Below, piece after piece: positions 21,893 through 31,973 of a DNA stretch of 64,000 bases; position 1 is the first letter of the stretch; each line of letters begins with the position of its first letter. Both the position numbers and the translations under genes were made by a program. The stretch is taken from assembly GCA_027257055.1 (NCBI GenBank), contig JAPVLO010000381.1, positions 1 through 64,000 of the forward strand, written 5' to 3'. This DNA is from Cephalopachus bancanus. Taxonomy: Eukaryota > Chordata > Mammalia > Primates > Tarsiidae. The notes beneath the pieces are model-generated. The model saw only the letters and a list, made by a program, of their open reading frames with translations. It ran no database searches and had not been told where the DNA came from.

Positions 21893-22308
21893 AGAAAGAA
21901 AAGAAAAACACAAAGTGCTGAAAACAAACAAACAATAAAAACACGTCAACCAAGAATCTAATATACAGCAAAACTATCTTGTCTTCTACTTTTTAAAATT
22001 TGAGACAAAGGTGACAGGAGCTGATACTAGGTCCTGGTTACAGTCCCTGACAAGCTAAGAGTTGAGATAAGTAACACACTAAAGTATCTTTTAATTTTAT
22101 GGAGACAAAATTAAGACATTGCCAGAGAAGCAACAATTGATAGAATTTGCTGTGAGCAGAACTGCTTTACAAGAATATCAAAGAAAATTCTTCAGGATGA
22201 AAGCAAGTGACCCCAGACAGTAAAGCAAATCTACACGAAAAAGACATACACTCAAAGAAGAACAGTGGTCAAGGTAATCATGTGCATAATTATAAAAGTG
22301 AGTAGAGG

Positions 22309-22428
22309 CCGGAGGTAGTAGCTCACACTTGTAATCCCAGCACTTTGGGAGGCTGGGTGGGAGGATGGCTTGAGGCCAGGAGTTTGAGTCCAGCCTGGAT
22401 AGCATAGTGAGACCATGTCTCTACAGAA
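22309..22428 (+). repeat. Alu left monomer in L1
   Basis: GGCCGGAGGTAGTAGCTCAC to GTCTCTACAG. Confidence 0.8.
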
Positions 22429-22479
22429 TATTTTAGTTCATTAATCTTTGTTTAATAATATTTTTAAGAAGTGAATATA

Positions 22480-22767
22480 GGCCAGGCTCGGTGGCTCAGC
22501 CTGTAATCTCAGTGCTTTGGGAGGCCGAGGTGAGTGGATTGCCTGAGCCTGCGGTTCGAGACCCACCTGGGCAACTTGGCGAGACCTCATCTCTACAATA
22601 AATCAAAAAATTAGCCGGGGTGGTAGCGCGCGCCTGTAGTTCCAGTTACTTGGAAGGCTGAGGCAGAAGGATCTCCGGAGCCCAGCAGGTCGAGGCTGTG
22701 GTGGCCGGGAGCGGCCACCGAACTCCAGTCTGGGTGACAGTGAGACTCCAACTCAAAAAAAAAAAAA
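22480..22767 (+). repeat. Alu in L1 region
   Basis: Duplication AAGTGAATATA at 22469-22479 and about 22768-22778. Confidence 0.94.
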
Positions 22768-23424
22768 AAGTGAATATAATTGCATATTTTCCTCCTTTCT
22801 CTCCTTACCTGATTTAGAAAGCAATATGAATATAATGTCGGACTCATGACAGATACATGTATTTAAAAACTTGACTAAAGGAGGCAGGTAGGGGTAAAGC
22901 CGTATTGGATCCCAGATGGTAACGTGAATCTATAGGAGGAAATGATGAGAATTGAAAATGGCAAATACAAAATTTAATATAATAAAATATAAATATGTGC
23001 TTGCTTGCTTTCTTGACTTAGCTTCTTTAAAAGGCAAAATTTATGTATAATTATAACAATTATTGTTTGGTAATATATATAGATGTAATAAGTATGACCA
23101 AAAAAAAATCATCAAAGGGGAGGGAGAGAGTTATAGGGTAATGCTTCTGTATCCTATTGGAATTAAGTCAGAATACCTTTGAGATAGTGTCTGGTAAGTT
23201 AAAAAGTAAAATACAAGCCCTTGACAATTAATAAGAAAACAATTCAAAATATATTTAAAAAGTCATTGAAAGAATTAAAATCATCCACTAGAAATTAATG
23301 CAAAGAAGGAAAGGAGTAACATAGGACAAAAAAAGACATGAAGTATGTAGAAAGCAAGGGATAAAATGGCAGCTATAAATCCAATCATATGAAAAACATT
23401 AAAAGTGAATGAATTCAGAACAGG

Positions 23425-23718
23425 TGCGGTGGTTTATGCCTGTAATCCCAGCACTTTGGGAGGTTGAGGTGAGAAGACTGCCTGAGTCTGGGGGTTCAAG
23501 ACCAGCCTGGGCAACTTGGCAAGACCTCATCTCTACAATAAAAAATTTTTTAAAAATTAGCCGGGCACAGTGGTGTACACCTTAATTCCAGTTACTTGGA
23601 AGGCTGAGGCGGAAGGATCGCCTGAGCCCAGCAGGTCAAGGCAGCCATGGCTGTGAGCGTTCCACTGCATTCCAGCCTGAGCGACAGAGTGAGACTCTGA
23701 CGCAGGAAAAAAAAAAAA
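23425..23718 (+). repeat. Alu in L1 region
   Basis: CAGGTGCGGTGGTTTATGCC head; the right arm has GTGAGCGTTCCACTGC and ends in a 13-base A tail. Confidence 0.92.
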
Positions 23719-23916
23719 AGGGGAGGGAATGCAATAAGTTAAAGGTAGAATTTGTCAGACTGGATAAGAAAACAAGTCCCAATTATGTGCTATATACATT
23801 TTAGATTCAAAGATACAAACAGATGGCAAGTAAAAGGATGGAAAAGGATATACCATATATTCAGCAACCTTAAGGGAGCAGTGGTGGCTACAGTAATACC
23901 AGAAAAGATAAACTTT

Positions 23917-24198
23917 ATTTTGAGTCACATTCTCACTCTCTTGCCCAGGTTGGAGTGTGGTGGCACACTCAGGGCCACTGCAAACTGACCTGCTGGGTTC
24001 AAGCACTCCTTCCACCTCAGCCTTCCGAGTAGCTGGAATTACAGGTATGTGCCACCACACCAAGCTGAGTTTTTAATTTATTGTAGAGACGAGTCCTGCC
24101 AAGTTGCCCAGGGTGGTCTCCAATTCCTGGGCTCAGGCAGTCCTCTATCCTCCACTTCCCAAAGCGCAGGGATGACAGGCGTAAGGCACTGCGCCTGG
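23917..24198 (-). repeat. Alu in L1 region
   Basis: TTTTGAGTCACATTCTCACT to CACTGCGCCTGG. Confidence 0.9.
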
Positions 24199-24455
24199 TG
24201 AATTGTTCATTTTCATATTGTTGGGTTTCAAGAATTCTTTGTATATTTTTGGAAAACAGTATTTTATTAGAAATGTCTTTTGCAGATATTTTTTCTCTTT
24301 GTAACTTGTCTTATTCCCTTGATATTGTCTTTGGCAGCAGCCATTTTTAACTTTAGTGAAGCCTAGCTTATCAGTTATTTTTTCCATGGACTGAGCCATT
24401 GGCATTATATCTAAATAGTTGTCACCATACCCAAGCTCATGTATGCTTTCTCCGA
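24199..24455 (-). repeat. L1 3'-end fragment, inverted relative to its neighbours
   Basis: TTGGGTTTCAAGAATTCTTT and AATGTCTTTTGCAGATATTT are typical of an L1 3' region read in reverse. Orientation is opposite to the flanking L1M. Confidence 0.6.
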
Positions 24456-24461
24456 CCTTAT

Positions 24462-24758
24462 CTTTTTTTTTTTTTCTGAGTCAGAGTCTCACTCTGTCAC
24501 CCAGGCTGGTGGGCAGGGGCACACTCACAGCCACTGCAGCCTCGACCTGCTGGGCTCAGGCGATCCTTCTGCCTCAGCCTTCAAAGTAGCTGGAACTACA
24601 GGCACGCGCCACCACGTCCAGCTGATTTTTTGATTTATTGTAGAGATGAGATCTTGCTAAGTTGCCCAAGCTAGTCTCGAACCCATGGGTTCAGGCAATC
24701 CTCTCACCTTGGCCTCCCAAAGTGCTGGAATTATAGGCATGAGCCACCGTGCCCGGCA
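24462..24758 (-). repeat. Alu
   Basis: Full dimer, 13-base T run at the head. Confidence 0.93.
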
Positions 24759-24759
24759 G

Positions 24760-25345
24760 ATTTTTTTTTTTTTGAGTTGGAGTCTCATGCTGTCACCCAG
24801 GTTGGAGGGCAGTGGCACCATCATAGCTCACCACAGCCTGGACCTCCTGGGGACAGACAGTCGTTCTACCTCAGCTTCCCAAGTCACTGGGAGTACAGGT
24901 ATATGCCACAACACCTAGCTAATTTTTTTTTTTTTTTGAGTTGGAGTCTCACTCTATCACCCAGGCTGGAGTACAGTGGCATGCTCACAGCCACCACAGC
25001 CTCAAACTGCTGGGCTCAGGCGATCCTTTGGCCACAGCCTTCCAAGTAGCTGGAAGTATAGCATCATGCCCAGCTAATTTTTCCTGATATATTTTAGAGA
25101 TGAGGTCTTGCCAAGTTGCCCAGGCTTATCTCAAACCCGTGGACTCAGGCAATCCTTTCACCTCTGCCTCCCAAAGTGCTGGGATTATAGGGATGAGCCA
25201 CTATGCCCCGCTAATTGTTTGATTTGTTGTAGAGATCAAAGAGGCTTGGGTCTCACCAAGTTGTCCAGGCTGGTCTTGAACCCCTGAGCTCAGGCAATCC
25301 TCTCGCCTCTACCTCCAAAGTGCTGGGATTACAGGTGTGAGCCTG
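24760..25345 (-). repeat. Alu split by another Alu (24925-25212)
   Basis: Outer element: 24760-24924 (right arm) and 25213-25345 (left arm). The inner full Alu at 24925-25212 entered at the middle T-rich linker. Both are on the - strand. Confidence 0.85.
24925..25212 (-). repeat. Inner Alu of the nested pair
   Basis: GAGTTGGAGTCTCACTCTAT to CACTATGCCCCGC. TAGCTAATTTTTT lies on its left and GCTAATTGTTTG on its right. Confidence 0.85.
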
Positions 25346-25349
25346 GCCC

Positions 25350-25492
25350 CTGGTAAATTTTTAAATTTTTGTACAGAAACGAGGTCTTGCTACGTTGCCT
25401 GGGTTGGTCTCAAACTCCTGGGGCCAAGCAATGCTCCCACCTCAGTCTCCCAAAGTGCTGGGATTGCAGGTATGGGTCACAGTGCCTGGCTT
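25350..25492 (-). repeat. Free left Alu monomer (FLAM-like)
   Basis: AAATTTTTGTACAGAAACGA to CACAGTGCCTGGCT, left-arm sequence only. Confidence 0.75.
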
Positions 25493-25649
25493 CAAAGTTA
25501 CTGAAAAACCACAGTAATGAAGACAGTGTGGTCCTTGCGTAAGCACAGACACTTAGCTCAACGGAGTAGTATTAAAAGTCCAGAAATAAACCCTTGATTT
25601 TTGATCAATTGATTTTTGACAAGGGTGCCATTAAATGGAGACAGGGAAA

Positions 25650-25940
25650 TTTCTTTTCTTTTCGAACTGGAGTCTTACTCTTTCACCCAGACTGGAATGC
25701 GGTGGCACGGTCACAGCCACTGCAGCCTTGACCTGCTGGGCTCAGGAGATCCTTCCACCTCAGTCATCCAAGTAGCTGGAACTACAAGCGTGCGCCACCA
25801 TGCCCATCTAATTTTTTGGTCTCATCATGTTGCCCAGGCCAGTCTCAAACTGAGACTGAGTCCCATGGGCTCAGGCAATCCTCTTGCCTCCACCTCCCAA
25901 AGTGCTGGTATTACAGGTGTGAGCCACTGCGCCCAGTCGG
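25650..25940 (-). repeat. Alu in L1 ORF2
   Basis: TCGAACTGGAGTCTTACTCT to CACTGCGCCCAGT. Confidence 0.9.
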
Positions 25941-26242
25941 AAATAGTCTTTTCAACAAGTAGTGGAAGGACAGCTAAATATCCACATACAAAGAAATGAA
26001 TTTGGACCACTAATTACACACAAAAATTAACTCAAAATGGATTATAGGCTTAAAAGTAAGAGTTTAAAGTATTAAACCATTACGGGAAAAAAGTGCAAAT
26101 ATTCACCATCTTAGGTTAGGGAAAGCAGCCTCAAACATGACACTCAAAACCCTTGCAACAGCACCAACAACAAACAAATGTGACTTCATCAACCTGAAAC
26201 ATTTTTATGCTGCAAATAATACCATCATGAAAAAATGAAAAA

Positions 26243-26475
26243 AGCCAGGTGCAGTTGCTCACTCCTGTAATCCCAGGGCTTCCAAAGGCCAAGGTGGAAG
26301 GATTGCTTGAGGCCGGGAGTCTGAACCAGCCTGAGCAACATAGTAAGGTCCTAAAAAAATAAAAATTACCCAGGCCTGGTAGCATGTGCCTGTGGTCCTA
26401 CCTACTAGAGAGGCTGAGGCAGAAGGATCACCTGAGCCAAGGGTTTTGAGACGGCAGTGAGCTCTGTACCCTGCA
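26243..26475 (+). repeat. Old Alu, 3'-truncated
   Basis: AGCCAGGTGCAGTTGCTCAC to GGCAGTGAGCTCTGTACCCT. The tail is missing. Confidence 0.82.
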
Positions 26476-26531
26476 GAAGAAAATATCTGCAAATCATTTA
26501 AGAAGAGACCTGTTTCCAGAATACATAGTCT

Positions 26532-26812
26532 GGCCAGGCTCCGTGGTTCAGCCTGTAACCCCAGTACTCTGGGAGGCCAAGGTGAGTGGACTGACGGAGC
26601 CTGCATGTTCAAGACCAGCCTGGGCAACTTGGCAAGACTTCATCTCTAAAATAAATCAAAATTAGCCAGGCGTGGTAGCACACACCTGTAGTTCCGGCTA
26701 CTTGGAAGGCTGACGCAGAGGGATAGCCTGAGGCCAGCAGGTCAAGGGTTCGGTGGCTGGTGGACTCCATCTGGGTGACAGAGAGACAATCTGACTCAAA
26801 AAAAAAAAAAAG
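26532..26812 (+). repeat. Alu in L1
   Basis: TGGCCAGGCTCCGTGGTTCA head, 14-base A tail. The right arm is shortened. Confidence 0.9.
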
Positions 26813-27194
26813 ACGTCTTACATGCAACTCAATGAAAAGAGACAAGTAACCCCATTAAAAATAACTAAAGACTGAGTGATCTTTCATAGAAACAAAGAAC
26901 TGAGTATCACACGTTTTCACTCATAAGTGGACCTTGAACAATTATCATAATACTATAAGGATTGGCAGTAGCGGTAAACTGCCAGGAGGGGGTGGGGAAG
27001 CGGAACTGGCAATAGTGGGAATCTGCCTGGGCAAAAGGGGGCACAAAAAAAACCCCAAAATAACTCAGGGATCTGAATAGACATTTCTCCAAGAAGAAAT
27101 AGAAGAGGCCAATATGGTGATGGAACAGGTCAGAGTATGAGTCTCCGCAAAAGAAAAATTAAAAAAAGAAGTGGCCAATAAAAACATGAAAAGA

Positions 27195-27735
27195 AGCCAG
27201 GCACAGTGGCTCATACCTATAATCCCAGCACTTTGGGAGGCCGACGTGGGAGGAATGCATGAGGGGAACATAGCAAGTCTTTGTCTCTACAAAACATAAA
27301 AAAATTGGTCAGGCGCAGTGGCTCACGCCTATAATCCCAGCACTTTGGAAGGCCAAGGTGAGATGATTACCTGAGCTCATGGGTTCGAGACCAGCCTGGG
27401 CAACTTGATGAGACCTCATCTTTACAATAAATTTTAAAAAATTAGTCAGGTGTGGTGACATGTGCCTGTAGTTCCAGCTACTTGGACCAGAGGCAGAAGG
27501 ATTACCTGAGCCCAGCAAGTAGAGGCTGCGGTGGCCATGAGCATGCCAATGAATTCCAGCATGGATGACAGAGTGAGACTCCAACTCAAAAAATAAAATT
27601 AGCTGGCATGGTGGTGCACACCTGTAGTAACAGCTACTCAGGAGGTTGAGGCAGGAGCACTGCTTGAGCCCAGGAGGTTTAGGCTGCAGTGAGCTGTACC
27701 CTGCAAGACCCTGCTTCTTTAAATAAAAAAAAAAG
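27195..27735 (+). repeat. Old Alu split by a younger Alu (27306-27596)
   Basis: Left arm at 27195-27305 and right arm at 27597-27735 belong to an AluJ-like copy. The inner full Alu lies between them, and AAAAAATT/AAAATTAGC sequences mark the linker. Confidence 0.85.
27306..27596 (+). repeat. Inner Alu of the nested pair
   Basis: GGTCAGGCGCAGTGGCTCAC to GACTCCAACTCAAAAAATAA. Confidence 0.88.
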
Positions 27736-27865
27736 ATACTCAGCATGATTAGTTGTTAGTCATCAAAACCACAATGAGATACCACTTCACAACCACTAGG
27801 ACAGTTATAATACAGAAGACAAGAAATAAATTTTGGTAAGGGCATAAAGAAATTGGAACTCGCAG

Positions 27866-28153
27866 CCAGACGTGAAGGCTCATGCCTATAATCCCAGCAC
27901 TTTGGGAGGCCGAGGTGAGAGGATTGCCTGAGCCCACGCGTTTGAGACCAGCCTGGGCAACTTGGTGAGACCTCATCTCTACAATAAATTAAAAAATTAG
28001 CCAGGTGTGGTGGTACATGCCTGTAATTCCAGCTACTTGGAAGGCTGAGACGGAAGGATCACCTGAGCCCAGCAGGCCGAGGCTGCGGTGGCTGTGAGTG
28101 TGCCAATGCACTCCAGCCTGGGTGACAGAATGGGACTCCAACTCAAAAAAAAA
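27866..28153 (+). repeat. Alu in L1 ORF2
   Basis: Duplication GAAATTGGAACTC (about 27849-27861) and GAAACTGGAACTC (about 28156-28168). Confidence 0.94.
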
Positions 28154-28310
28154 AAAGAAACTGGAACTCACACGCTGCTTGTGGGAAGGTAAATGTTTCA
28201 ACCACCTTGGAACAGTTTGGGATTCCTATAGATGTTAGCCATAGACTACCACATGGGTTGGCAATTTTTAAACCTAATTGTATACTCAAGAGAACTAAAA
28301 ACATGTCCAG

Positions 28311-28598
28311 GCCAGGTGCGGTGGGTCAAACCTGTAATCCCAGCACTTTGGGAGGCCGAGGTGAGAAGACGGCCTGAGCCCAGGGGTTCGTGAGCAGCCT
28401 GGCAACTTGGTAAGACCGTGTCTTTACAAAAAAATCAGCCAGGCATGGTAGTGCATGCCTGCAGTCCCTGCTACTTGGAAGGCTGAGGCAGAAGGATCCC
28501 CGGAGCCCAGCAGGTAGAGGCTGTGTTGGCCGTGAGTGTGCCACTGCCCTCCAGCTTGGATGACAGAGTGAGACTCTGACTAAAAAAAAACCCCCCAA
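28311..28598 (+). repeat. Alu in L1 ORF2
   Basis: GGCCAGGTGCGGTGGGTCAA head; left arm slightly shortened; tail A9 then C-rich. Confidence 0.92.
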
Positions 28599-28898
28599 AC
28601 CACAAAACTTGTACATGAACGTTCATAGCAGCAATAATGTAGTACACCCATATAATTAACTTTATTTAGCCAAATAAAATACTGATATATGACACAACAT
28701 AGACGAACCTTAGAAATATTAAGCTAAATGAAAGAGGCAGACACAAAAGGCCACATACTGTATGGTTCCATTTATATGAAACATTCAGAAAAGGAAAATC
28801 CACAGCCACAGAAAAGGCATTAGTGGCTGTTAGAGGTTGAGGAGAGTGGGGAGTAACTGCTAGCGGGTATGCAGTTTCTTTCTGGTAAAAATATTCTG

Positions 28899-29185
28899 GC
28901 CGGGCTCGGCGCTCAGCCTGTCATCCCGCACCTTTGGGAGGCTGAGGTGAGTGGATTGCCTGAGCCCGTGGGTTCGAGACCCACCTGGGCAGCGAGACCT
29001 TATCTCTACAATAAATAAAAAAAAAATCAGCCGGGTGCGGCGGCGCATGCCTGTAATTCCGGCTACTCGGAAGACTGAGATGGAAGGGTCGCCGGAGCCC
29101 AGCAGGTTGGTGGCCGGGAGCGGCCACTGCACTCCAGTCTGGGCGACAGAGTGAGACTCCGTCACAAAAAAAAAAAAAAAAAAAA
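28899..29185 (+). repeat. Alu, first of a head-to-tail pair
   Basis: Young CpG-rich type. Flanked by AAAATATTCTGG before it and AAAAATTCTGG after it. Confidence 0.93.
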
Positions 29186-29190
29186 TTCTG

Positions 29191-29465
29191 GGCCGGGCTC
29201 GGTAGCTCAGCCTGTCATCCCAGCACTTTGGGAGGCCGAGGCGAGAAGATGGTCCGAGCCTGCAGGCTTGAGACCAGCCTGGGCAACTTGGCGAAACCTC
29301 GGCTCTACAATAAATCAAAAAATTAGCTGGGCGTGGTAGCGGGTACCTGTAGTTCTGGCCACTTGGAAGGCTGGGGCGGAAGGATCGCCGGACCCTAGCC
29401 GTAAGCGTGAGTCCAGCCTGGGCGAAGGAGTGAGAATCCAACTCAAAAAAAAAGAAAGAAAAAAA
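29191..29465 (+). repeat. Alu, second of a head-to-tail pair
   Basis: Right arm shortened. The target copy GAAAATATTCTGG follows at about 29470. Confidence 0.92.
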
Positions 29466-29615
29466 AAAGAAAATATTCTGGATTTAGATCGAAGTAATGA
29501 TTGCACAACTTTGTAAAGATGCTGAGAACTACTGAATTGTACACTTTAAATGAGTAAATTGTATGTACGGGAATGACGTCTCAATAAGGCTGATACAAAA
29601 CTTAAGGTTATGCTT

Positions 29616-29845
29616 TCCCTGAAAATCACCAGAAACCGCTCTCATCTTTCAGAAAAGGAAAACTTATTTGTACAGTGATACGAGTGCAAGTCATCAACAT
29701 TTACAGAGTCTTGCAAATGGCAAAGTGAGCAGTAAGCCTCATCCAGAAATAACTGTCACCTTCAAAGCACACCAGGAGGCCAAGGATGGATTTTCAACTC
29801 CTCACTCCTGGCTCAGCCTCCTAAAGGGCTGAGATTCCAAGTTCT
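29616..29845. other. Unique sequence
   Basis: No supported feature. Confidence 0.4.
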
Positions 29846-30105
29846 TCCTTCTCTTTTCTTCTTTTTCTCTTTCGGTTGAGTTTCATTCGGTCATTGCCTA
29901 GGCTGGTTGTGACAGCCTCCATCTCCCAGGCTCAGGTCATTCTGCCCTAGCCTGCTGAGTAGTTGGGACGGCAGGAGCCACGCCTTGCTAACTTTTTTCC
30001 CCCTAATGACGAGATCTCATGACTAGATGTATTGTCCAGGCCGGCCTCAAGTGATCCTCCTGCCCGTGTATGGGTTATAAGCGAGTCACTGCACCCAACC
30101 AAGAC
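29846..30105 (-). repeat. Diverged old Alu
   Basis: CGGTTGAGTTTCATTCGGTC to GCGAGTCACTGCACCCAACC. Heavily mutated. Confidence 0.7.
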
Positions 30106-30122
30106 CAAGTTTTTCAACGGGA

Positions 30123-30413
30123 TTTTTTCCGAGTCAGAGTCTCACTCTGTCGTCCAGGCCGGTGTGCAGTGGCCACACTCACGGCCACTTGCAGCCTCGA
30201 CCTCCTGGGCTGAGGCGATCCTTCGGCTTCAGCCTCCCAAGTAGCTGGAACTACAGGCGCGGGCTACCACGCCCAGCTAGTTTTTGATTTATTGTAGAGA
30301 CAAGGTAATCGCCAAGTTGCCCAGGTGGGTCTCGAATCCCTGGACTCAGGCAACCCTCTTGCCTCGGCCTCCCAAAGTGCTGAGATGACAGGTGTGAGCC
30401 ACCGCGCCCGGCC
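30123..30413 (-). repeat. Alu at the CpG island edge
   Basis: CGAGTCAGAGTCTCACTCTG to CACCGCGCCCGGCC, CpGs well kept. Confidence 0.93.
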
Positions 30414-30516
30414 GATTTTTTATTCTTAAAGACACGGGAGTCTAGCCATGCTGCCCAGGCTGGTCCGCAACTCCCGAGTAGCTGGGCGACAGGCAGGGGC
30501 CACTGCGCCCGGCTCG
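30414..30516 (-). repeat. Alu left-arm fragment
   Basis: GATTTTTTATTCTTAAAGAC to CCACTGCGCCCGGCT. Merges into the CpG island. Confidence 0.75.
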
Positions 30517-30887
30517 GCGCGACCTTTCCCGGCGCGCGGACCCCAAGCTCGGGCAGCCAGCGGACGCCCACCCAGCCAAACGCCGTGTCTGTTCCATCGC
30601 GGGGAAGAAAGCGACCTCTTCCCCCCCCCGGCTCTCCGGTGCCAGGGCGCGAGTGCCGCGCCAGACGCAGACCTGGCCCCGGGGCCGCGTGGAGGGCTCG
30701 GGGGCTGCGGGACCGACCACCGGCGGGGCGGGGGCTCCAAGCCACGGGGCGCCTAGGCCCGCGCGCGCCCCTCGGCTCTTCTGCGGGGTCCCCTCCCGCA
30801 CGGCGCTCGGCGTTCCCTTCGTCGTCGCACACAGCGTCTCGACCTTCCACGGAGAGGCCGCGCCGCGCTCCCGAAAGGCGCCGCAGG

Positions 30888-31265
30888 GGCCGCGCTCGGT
30901 GGCTCGGCCGGTCCTGCCAGCACTTCGGGGCCGAGGCCAGGGCTGCCGGCGCCCAAGGGCTCGAGACCGGCCCGGGCGTCGCGGCGAGACCTCGTCTCTA
31001 CCGTAAACCGAAGAATCGGCGGGGCGTGGGGGCGCGCGCCTGTGGTTCCAGCCACTCGGAAGGCCGAGGCGAGAGGGCTGCGCGAGCCCGGGCGTTCGAG
31101 ACCAGCCCGGGCAGCCTGGCGAGACCACGTCTCTGCGGGAAGCTACAGAATCAGCCGGGCGTGGGGGCGCGCGCCTGTGGTTCCGGCTGCTCGGAAGGGT
31201 CGGCGGCGCCGCTGCCCTCAGCCCGGCGACGGAGCGCGACTCCGACCCCGAGCGACAACGGAAAA
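30888..31265 (+). repeat. CpG-saturated Alu-derived block inside the PRKCI CpG island
   Basis: Alu landmarks are clear in order: CTCGGTGGCTCGGCC, CAGCACTTCGGGGCCGAGG, GAGACCTCGTCTCTACC, GGCGTGGGGGCGCGCGCCTG, a second left-arm-like GTTCGAGACCAGCCCGGGC and CGTCTCTGCGGG, a second GCGTGGGGGCGCGCGCCTG, and the terminal CCCGGCGACGGAGCGCGACT. It reads as a left arm, part of a right arm, a second left arm and a short right arm. Many A/T positions of normal Alus are G/C here, and the A tail has eroded to ACAACGGAAAA. Confidence 0.8.
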
Positions 31266-31872
31266 GGCCCGGGCGAGGCGGAGGCAAAGCAGCCGGGAGG
31301 GGGCCCGGCGAGCCGAAGCCCAGCCCTCCCGGGGCGGGCGCCCCGCCGGGCTCGGCCTCCCCGGCGGCCGCGGCGCAGGCGCCCCGGAAGAGCGCGGCCG
31401 GCCCGCGCGGACGCCGCCTCCCAGCCGCCCGCACGCGGCGCCCCCCCGCGGCCCGGCGGCGCGGCGGGCGAGACCAAGCGGGAGGGGGCGCCGCCGCCGC
31501 CGCCGCCGCCGCGCGCCGCCGGCCCCGGGCGCGCGAGGACGCCGGGAGCCGCGGCGGGGGACGCCGCCGCCGCGCCCCGCGCGCCGCCCCGCGTGGCAGC
31601 CGCGCCCCGCCCGCCGCCCGCCGCCGCCGCCGCCCCCGCCGCCCCCCCCCGCGGTGGTAGCGCCCGGCCCGGCGCGCGGCCGCGCCGCCCCGCCGCCCCG
31701 CCCCGCCCCGGAACGCGGCGCCGGCGGGGGCGGGGCCGGGCGTGCCGGCGGCGGCGCCCGCGGCGGGGGCGAGGCGGACGCGGCCGGGCGCGGTCGCGGG
31801 CGACGGCCGCTTCCCGGACGGGCTCGGCGGCGAGGCCCGCGCCCCGGCTGCGCGCCGAGGGCGAGCGGGGCG

Positions 31873-31973
31873 ATGCCGACCCAGAGGGACGGCGGCAGCA
31901 TGGCGCACGCGGTGGCCGGCGGCGGCGGCGGCGACCACGCTCACCAGGTCCGCGTGAAAGCCTACTACCGCGG
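31873..31973 (+). CDS. PRKCI: PRKCI exon 1, coding part (atypical protein kinase C iota N-terminus)
   Basis: Encodes the first 33 codons plus two bases of protein kinase C iota. This Ser/Thr kinase works with PAR6 and PAR3 in cell polarity and with p62/SQSTM1 in signalling. The exon begins [10 protein letters not shown], continues through a Gly-rich stretch, and enters the first PB1 beta strand (QVRVKAYYR). The Lys at residue 29 is the likely conserved PB1 basic residue. It ends CGCGG before a GTGAGC donor, and codon 34 is completed by exon 2. The start is the first ATG of the recognisable protein, with G at -3. A second in-frame ATG (codon 10, 31900) has a better context, with A at -3 and G at +4. 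The segment before PB1 differs from the human protein, as I remember it, at several Ser/Thr positions (here Gly/Ala). The exon lies in a CpG island and the 5' UTR start is not visible. Confidence 0.97.

Larger units (their letters stand above)
21133..23916 (+). mobile_element. Old L1 LINE, ORF1 region to the start of ORF2, Alu-interrupted
   Basis: Conserved L1M landmarks: AGCCTCAGAGAAATGTGGGA (about 21233), GAAAACCTCCCAAATTTGAT, CATATTCAAAGTGCTGAAA (21578-21596), AATATACAGCAAAACTATC (21960), and the ORF2 endonuclease region TTGTCAGACTGGATAAGAAA and AAGTAAAAGGATGGAAAAGG (23753-23850). Interrupted by Alus at 21597, 22309, 22480 and 23425. It probably continues at 25495-29615. Frames are all broken. 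Confidence 0.8.
25495..29615 (+). mobile_element. Old L1 LINE, ORF2 3' half and 3' UTR, Alu-riddled
   Basis: L1 ORF2 landmarks in order: AGTCCAGAAATAAACCCTTG, GATTTTTGACAAGGGTGCCA (25608-25627), TGACTTCATCAACCTG (26181-26196), GACATTTCTCCAAGAAGAA (27080), AAACCACAATGAGATACCAC (27767), ACATACTGTATGGTTCCATT (28754), then GAATTGTACACTTTAAATGA in the 3' UTR (29533). At least nine Alus interrupt it. With 21133-23916 it may be one original L1M insertion. Confidence 0.8.

Noticed and set aside
28860..29441. 193-codon - strand open frame
   Set aside because: It is the antisense translation of two Alus ([15 protein letters not shown] peptide); the same peptides recur across the window.
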